NCBI GenBank assembly: GCA_029962745.1 | Contig: CM057169.1 | Location: 18,547,683 to 18,611,682 of the forward strand | DNA length: 64,000 nt | DNA from: Echinometra lucunter | Lineage: Eukaryota > Echinodermata > Echinoidea > Camarodonta > Echinometridae | Direction of reading: 5' to 3' | Shown: in pieces, positions 57,672 to 64,000 of the stretch | Numbering within the stretch: the stretch's first letter is position 1 | Layout: every line of letters starts with the position of its first letter | Notes under the pieces: model-generated | Seen by the model: only the letters and a program-made list of their open reading frames with translations | Databases searched by the model: none | What the model was told of the DNA's origin: nothing | Translations under genes and position numbers: made by a program

Positions 57672-60590
57672 TTAGGAGTAGTAGTAATAATAAAAACAAT
57701 ATAATAATAATATAATAATGTTAATAACTATAATGATGAAAATAATGGTAGCGATCGTGAAAATAATAATAATGATAATACTAAAGTAATAATGATGCTG
57801 ATAACAATAATATTACAATTAAAATAATGATAGTAACAATGACGATAAATAAGTAATTATGATAACGATGATAATGATGAAACGTTGTTTTGCTTTTTTA
57901 CTTTATGCAGGCTCTCGTCTTTGCGCATGTTCTAGATGTAGATGAGTGTTTCGTATTCCCCTTGCGTGATGATCTTAGGAATTTTGTGAACGGTGAGCTG
58001 TCCACACCAGACGAACAAGTAAGTTGTGTCAAAGTCGATCTAGGATTGTTGTTTATGAAACAATAAGTGGCTGTTTGTATTTATATGTAAACACCTTCTT
58101 TCTTAAAGGCTATACAAAAAGCCACCCAACCAATTTGAGACGGCATGCTGAAAGAAATAAAGTTTAAAGAAGAACAGCGGTTCGGCTTTTTAATGCCTAA
58201 AAATGTGCAGAAAAAACATCAAAATGCATGGCTTTGTATTATTGAACCTAAATGACAGGTTGAAACATTACAAGATCCATTCTCTATTTCTTAAAATTTA
58301 CACACCATGTTTAAATCCAGTCACCAAAATTTCACTACATAAAGCAGCTTCTACAGCCTGAGCTTATGTTACATTTGACACAATTTTACAAAAGAAAAAG
58401 GGAGGTGGACACGGTTTGTCATGTTCATGTCAATTTAATTTACATGGTATTACGCAGAAAATGGCTGTTGATATAGCACCAACTCCTTAATGCGTCGAAG
58501 AGTATGGAGTTCCCCCGAGTCCCCTCCCCTTCCGATTAATGAATTACTGTTATTCCCAAACCCTACTACAAACAAGGGGCGTAGACAGCGGGGGGGGGGG
58601 GGGGGGGGGGGATGAGGGATATGCATCCCCCCACCTCTTTTCGGGGGGGGGGAGGGATGACATGTACAATCATCCCCCCCCCCCCCCAGGTTTTAGGGAA
58701 GGATGTTTGCTTACAATTAAACTGAATTAACGTGTTTAGAAATGATAGGAACAACAATAATGATAACAATAACTATTATTTTAACAATAACAGTAACAAC
58801 AACAACAACAACAACAACAACAATAATAATAGTAATGATAATAATAATGATGATGATGATAATTAATAATATATTAGTATTATTATTAATATTATTATTA
58901 TTATTATTATTATTATCATTATTATTATGCTTATGATAATAATAATAGTTATCATCATCATCATCGTGATCGTTAATGTGACTGAAATGACGATTACTGT
59001 CATAACTATATCGATCATTATTCTGATTTATGTAGTTATTCATATAACTTTTGGGTAATTTCGGCGCCGTCACAGTTTTTATAAAGTGGTGTAACAATAA
59101 AAAAAATTAAAAAAAAGATAAATAGCGTGATGCAAATATGCAATAATGTGTGTCAGTCCATATTCTATATTCGTTTGTCACGGTGCGTATATCTTCTATT
59201 TAATATGTCTGTGCATCACTGGCGTAAATCCTGGGGGGATGGGGGATATATCCCCTAACCTTTTTATGGAAGAAATGATTTTTTAATTAATCAGTTAATA
59301 AGATTTTTAATAATTTGTCATAAACAACCATCATATCTAGAATTTCTATTTGAAAAATGTGATTTAAAACCAGAAAAGCGCTTATTTTTGGCTCGCTCGC
59401 TCGCTCATCATATTTTAGAATTTTGTTTGAAAATGCGAGTGAAAACCAGAAAAGTGGTTATTTTTGGCTCGCTTGCTTTGCTCGCTCATCATATTATATA
59501 ATTTCTATTTGAAAATGCGATTGAAAATCAGAAAAATGGTAATTTTTTGCTCACTCAACTCGCTCTCTCGCAAGAAAATAATCAAAATGTGTGTAAGGGG
59601 GTCTGTGCAGGTGGGTGAGGGCGTGTGTTCATACTTAAGTGTGAGTTCGACAGAAAAAAAATCGGCAAAAAAGTCAATCACCTCCCCCCCCCCCCACTCC
59701 TCAAAGTGGATTTACGCCAGTGCTGTGCATTCGAGTATTTGTGAGTGTGGTGTGCGTGTGCGTGTGTGTGGTGTGGTGTGCGTGTGTGTGTATCTGGGGG
59801 GGGGGGGGAAGGAGTGGTGTTTCAACCATTTTTTATAACTGATTTCATTGCTTCTCCTTTAAGTTATATATGATTTATGTTTGTATTAAGTTAGTGAAAA
59901 AAGTCAAAATATGAAATGTAAAATATTATATTATGTGTTTTGAAATGTTAAATTGAAATGTTATATATTTTTGTTCATGGAATCAGAATAAAATAGTATG
60001 GAAAAAAAAAAAAAAAATCTGTATACGAAATTGATCCTCGATTTCTCGTGAACGGCAAATCATCCCCCAGGTGTAAGAACCTGTCTACGCCACTGCTACA
60101 AACCCTACTACAAAGGCTTTCAGTTCAAGGACATTTTTAATACCCTAAATGAAGGGCCTAGTGAAAGCGTGTGCAGAAACCATGTCATTGTTTTGACTGC
60201 ACATTTCAAAAGGTAATCATCAGGGCTACTGAATTACTGACGGGTGGCTTTTTAAAAAGTGTTTTGCATTCCAATTCTATGTACTGTTAGTTTTTTAAAT
60301 CATACTTTGGAGTATTGCTGTAGATCGTATTATCACATTGTTGTTATGATTTCCTGAAGGTTGTCGATGTCGCACTCGCCGTAGCCAATGACAACTACAC
60401 GGCGTATGATGTTGCTGGAGAAATACCCAACGGCCTTGTGCAGAGCTTCAGCGGACCAACGGTCGTTGGCATGTGTGCTGGTCGGCACACATACTGGCTT
60501 GAAAGGAAGAACAATCGCTCAAATTTGAGACAGAAAAGAGGTTGTAATAAAATTATAATCCTGTGGTTGATTATAATTGAAAGTTGTTGA
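52957..60590 (+). CDS. BRICHOS-domain membrane-anchored precursor protein
   Basis: BRICHOS proteins are type II membrane precursors in which the domain chaperones a C-terminal peptide. Exons: 52957-52974, 54946-55104, 57064-57210, 57911-58018, 60360-60590; all junctions are phase 0, giving 220 residues. The start MEKGAK is the first ATG after a TATA box. Residues 23-39 (IITIGLFLTTLVAGCVA) are a signal anchor after a basic stretch. The BRICHOS domain spans about 75-192: VIDYDR with the conserved Asp at 105, Cys121 in VDECFVFPL, and Cys183 in VGMCAGRHTYWLERK, matching the family's one Asp and two Cys. LRQKR (200-204) is a furin-type site, followed by GCNKIIILWLIIIESC and a stop. Exon 2 has two possible acceptors 9 bases apart (TTCCAG and CCACAG). 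A weak GTTGTA donor after AAAAGAG could instead end the exon early. Confidence 0.85.
53079..53133 (-). pseudogene. tRNA 3'-half fragment
   Basis: On the minus strand GGTCCGGGGTTCGATCCCCG forms a T arm followed by GCACGGCA. The matching 5' acceptor strand is not present, so this is a fragment or SINE head in BRICHOS intron 1. Confidence 0.5.
54186..54660. mobile_element. 475-bp foldback MITE in BRICHOS intron 1
   Basis: CTGTTTTCACGAAGTGACGG and CCGTCACTTCGTGAAAACAG are exact 20-bp inverted ends; CACGAAGTGACGGAACTCAG-type words recur inside. Confidence 0.85.
55127..55410. mobile_element. Partial MITE with GGTGGTATTCTCA end
   Basis: Matches the left part of 63222-63996 (AATCGGTATTAYGRG, CTCAAATTTTATCTT, TTTCTGGATAAA in order). 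The right end is missing. It starts 23 bases after the exon 2 donor. Confidence 0.6.
55619..55672. repeat. (TA)n microsatellite
   Basis: About 22 TA units; a shorter one lies at 56339-56359. Confidence 0.9.
55673..56338. repeat. Nested direct and inverted repeat cluster
   Basis: GAATCAGAGGTGGTAGTAGAA with the following ~85 bases occurs at 55674, again at 56094, and inverted at 56222-56306. CTGCTTGGCATCTAGA near 56070 is also inverted near 56312. This suggests a transposon with a rearranged second copy. Confidence 0.7.
57397..57672. repeat. Long (ACT)n microsatellite in BRICHOS intron 3
   Basis: About 275 bases of ACT with scattered variants. It gives long poly-Thr and poly-Val open frames on the two strands that are not genes. 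Confidence 0.95.
58574..60098. mobile_element. 1.5-kb nested element in BRICHOS intron 4
   Basis: GGGGCGTAGACAG and CTGTCTACGCCAC are inverted ends. CAAACCCTACTACAAA flanks both sides (58557 and 60099), a 16-bp target-duplication-like repeat. A second element with CACTGGCGTAAATCC / GGATTTACGCCAGTG ends lies inside (59218-59722) and carries GGCTCGCTCGCTCGCTCATC repeats. (AAC)n and (AAT)n runs occupy 58795-58925. Confidence 0.7.
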
Positions 60591-62687
60591 AATCAATAGG
60601 TTGTGGTACATAAAACGACCTATACATTTAACGATTCCATTCATAGAGATTTTGATAGGTTAGATTCCTTTATTAAAAATTGTCCACATAACGTTTTGTA
60701 TAACAACCTATCTATAATTACTTGAAACAAATAACCACACGGGCAAAGTACTTAGAAGTTGTGGCTTGAAATTTCTCATATCATAGCAGGTTAAGTTTAG
60801 TAAATGTTTCAAAGTCTTCGAAAGTCTTATCATTAAAGAATGATTACCTTAAACTACTTTCACTGGGTATTATAAGCAAACAATACTGTATAATTCACTA
60901 ACTTTCAAAAGTCAGTGTCATTAGCTTGCTGTACATCTGCTAAAAACGATTGTTCCAATATGTGGTGAGAATTGATTATTTCGTCATATTTAGAATAAAT
61001 GTTTTAAGAATTATAAAGCACATAATATAGTTGATATGTTTCTTGATTCAACATGTTCAAGCATTGTTCCCCGAATTAATCAAATATACACGTTTGGGAT
61101 CGCCGTTCCGGAGCGGTGCTTGTATCAAGATATTCTTGATAAACAGGGATAAATTCATTTATGACAATTCTCACCAATTATTGATTATCTAAAAAAAAAT
61201 CATGCTGATTAATTTACATAAATCATGTTCGGGATATTCTTAATAACTTTACACCCTGCATAAACATTATAACCAAGTAAGATGAATTTCCATAACATGT
61301 GTGCCACACAGTCTCTGATTATGGGCGAAGCTTGGTAGTCAAATAGCGAAGGTTTCGGGAGACCGAGGGCAACGGTCCCATAGACGGAGAAAGAGGGTTA
61401 CGTTGGCCCTTTTAGGAGAAATTGTCACGTGTTTCATGAGACTGAAACCGTCTTTCTAAAAATTCTTTAAAAAAAAAAACATGTTTAGGGCCATGTAATT
61501 TCCCGTCAGTTTTGTACTTGTTAACCAGATCAAAATCATCGGTCGTAGCTGCTTTTGGTCTTATGGCGTTTAATCATACATACATACATACATACATACA
61601 ATGATAAATGATAGATAAATGATTTTTTAAAAATGAAAATGATTTAATCTTAAAGATCCTTTTAATGTCAAATAACTTACGATGTCTAAACTTTTGAGAT
61701 GATTTGTAGCAATTTCCTTTGATCTGTTTTTGTGACTTGTTTGGAAATATGTCGAAATAGTGAAGTAATACGCACAAAGAGTACTCTCCATGAAAACTGC
61801 CCAATACCAATGTGAAAACTGCTGGCTGGGACTGAGCCTTCTCACCATTGTTTTATTTACCTGAAAACGTGATAAATATACTGTAAACCGTACTGTAAAT
61901 CATAATCTTGCCATTGTCACTTATAGCTTACATGCATGCTACAAAATACAAGTGTTACTGTTGCAGTCTTCTTCTTCCATTTCTTCTGCTTCTTCTTTTC
62001 TCTTTACTCTAAACTCTCTCGCCTACGCTCTCCTGTATACTATTTAGTGCTACTCAGGCGAGCCCGTCACAAGCACTCGCTTTTAGGGACCTCGCCTTCT
62101 TCCTTGATTTATGTTATTGTATAGGCCTAATATACCATGTTACTATGTATAAACTGCACACTGTAGGAAAAAATGATTGTTAACTCTTGCAAGTCAAGTG
62201 GAAGAAAATAAATGTTTCTTTGAATCTGAATCTGAATATACTAGGATACAGGGAAGGTCCGTATCTTCTTTGGAGGTAACAATTTATAGATTTGTAATGA
62301 GTATGATAGGTGTGCCTGGCCTCCCTCATAATATAGCAGTGACTGACAGATAGAAGGATGCTTTAACCCCGACAATAATGGAAACTGCAGTTTGATGACT
62401 TTATACATATAGAATGTATTAGCAGCACTTACTTAACTATCTATGTACATGCCCGATCTGGCTAACTATATAAAAAAAAAAAAAGATGCCGGCGTCCGTC
62501 GTTTTGTACTGCATTGCTTTTGAAATATACACCTGTAGTAGATTTTGAACTCAAATCAGAAGTCTCTTTCTTTCTTCCTTGAGTCTCAACTAAAGTGAAT
62601 TATTTTTTTTAAGTGTGTGGATGTGTGGGTGGGTGTGTGCTGGGCGTGTTCGCGGGCGTGCGTGTGGGTGAGATGTGTGCGTATGTG

Positions 62688-62733
<46 letters not shown>

Positions 62734-62960
62734 GGGATGAGAGTGGAAGATACTGAGCTGTAGAGGTGGGGGGGGGGAATAGTGAAAGATATTGCTGAAA
62801 TGACACACACGCGACCAGCAAAACGCGTGAAGAGTGTTTTTGCCTGTTAAGGCCCGCCAGGAATTTTTTCTTTTCAGTTTTTAACACACATTTAAGCTTT
62901 CTTTTTCCCCATCCTTAGCCTGTACTTTGTCATGTTTCGATCCTCGATCTTGTATTGTTT
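60591..62960. other. Region downstream of the BRICHOS gene
   Basis: No gene is recognised. Simple repeats: (TACA)n at 61577-61599 and (GA)n at 62691-62729. A LINE or SINE 3' end with AATAAATG and (TCTGAA)n lies near 62200-62236. Confidence 0.5.
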
Positions 62961-62963
62961 TTG

Positions 62964-63132
62964 AAGCAAATAATCACCGTCGGTGAAGGTGATCGTCAAA
63001 CTATCACTTCCGAGGCGATCTTGATGTAGCTATCTTTCCGAAGCGAAGCTGAGGAAAGATAGCGTGTACATCTAGATCGCCGAGGAAGTGATAGTTTGTC
63101 TCATTGCCTGAAACCAGAAGGTGATTATTTGC
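62964..63132. mobile_element. 169-bp foldback
   Basis: GCAAATAATCACC / GGTGATTATTTGC ends and long inner arms (AAACTATCACTTCCGAGGCG, inverted at right) make almost the whole unit a hairpin. Confidence 0.75.
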
Positions 63133-63221
63133 TTTATATTCTACATCTGAAACCATTTAACTGTAAATAAAGAAAATAATACTTTCTTTTCTATGAGAAC
63201 GAATTGGGTTTTAAAAAAACA

Positions 63222-63996
63222 GGGGTGGTATTTTGAGCGTCATTTTATCTCTAAGAATTTTTATTTTATCTTTAAAATGAAATCGGTATTATGAGACCAC
63301 TTTAAAATCTCAAATTTTATCTTCATTTTATCTCGGCCCCTCATCTCCCGCGCGCGTACCTGTACAGCTGAAGACAAATGCGCAGCTTTTGCGCTGTGCC
63401 CACTTGGTTTGAAGGAAAAGATCAAATGAAACTTTTAATAGCTTAGGGGCTATTTTATCTCTTGGACCTCCAGTATGTACAAAGTTTCTGGATAAATTCG
63501 CTATTAGTCTTCTGATAAAGATGAGGGAAAATGCCATAATCATCGACTGCATTACTCTAGCAACATGATTGAATTGAATTTAAAGATTTTTATTGACTAA
63601 ACTCGGACTTGAAATGATCCTTGAAAAGGCATGCTGATACCTCGGCAAATATCGAAGTATTTCTCACCAAAATACCAGTCAAAACGCGTTTGCGTTTGAA
63701 TGCAGGCGTAAGGAGCGTATTAAAATTTCTGTAAATAACAGAATAACGCATCCGCGCTCTTTTGCCCCACCTACTGGCAGAAAGCAATAATTGGCTGAGC
63801 AAGATGAGAGTGCGATTTAACAACATTTCTTATTGGTTACTGCATCATAAATGGGTGTGTCTTAGATGAGATAAAATCGACATAAGATGGAATACCGATT
63901 TGAAAAGATTTTAAGGGTATTTTATCTCACTGATTTTATCTGAGATAAAATTTCAGATTTCATCTCAGATAAAAATGGATCTCAGAATACCACCCC
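63222..63996. mobile_element. 775-bp MITE with GGGGTGGTATTYTGAG ends
   Basis: GGGGTGGTATTTTGAG at the left and CTCAGAATACCACCCC at the right are inverted; TTTTATCTC / GAGATAAAA words are dense near both ends. Non-coding. Confidence 0.85.
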
Positions 63997-64000
63997 AGAA

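Noticed and set aside
57079..57715. Poly-Thr (plus) and poly-Val (minus) proteins
   Set aside because: Products of the (ACT)n microsatellite in a BRICHOS intron.

Overview
The window is animal nuclear DNA: split genes with GT-AG introns, abundant microsatellites and many short inverted-repeat transposons. The protein sequences and repeat style (frequent ACATGTA and CCGGTA words, OFA-type transporter, BRICHOS gene) fit a marine invertebrate, probably an echinoderm such as a sea urchin. That placement is inference; I could not run a search. One 500-base block of N (25974-26473) is an assembly gap.

Four protein genes can be reconstructed exon by exon. (1) 131-8940, plus strand: the C-terminal half of SMC4, the condensin ATPase, from the hinge to the stop codon in 12 exons. 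(2) 14858-25237, minus strand: cyclin C (CCNC), 9 exons; the first roughly 48 codons are missing and may lie in the gap. (3) 29107-44160, minus strand: a complete 487-residue major facilitator transporter of the oxalate:formate antiporter (OFA) type in 11 exons. (4) 52957-60590, plus strand: a 220-residue membrane-anchored BRICHOS-domain precursor in 5 exons, with a TATA promoter, ending in a furin-like site and a short cysteine-bracketed hydrophobic tail. SMC4 and CCNC converge; the transporter and the BRICHOS gene diverge across about 8.7 kb of repeats. No functional link between the four genes is evident.

The large first intron of the transporter holds a nearly intact two-ORF LINE (39012-43141) of CR1/L2 style, with one frameshift in ORF2. 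Two tRNA-Arg(UCU)-like genes lie at 46190 and 46583. Much of the rest is non-autonomous transposon: a TTAA-flanked MITE family carrying CRE sites (three copies), a set of short foldbacks with GGGC...TTTCAT termini, elements filled with degenerate copies of a palindromic word, and tRNA-derived SINEs.

The most unusual structure is exon-derived tandem duplication. One cyclin C exon is present six times in an 86-bp array (17754-18276), each copy still able to encode the cyclin sequence. At least four SMC4 exons have decayed partial copies in the neighbouring intron. The BRICHOS precursor, with its possible processed C-terminal peptide, is the most interesting gene product.
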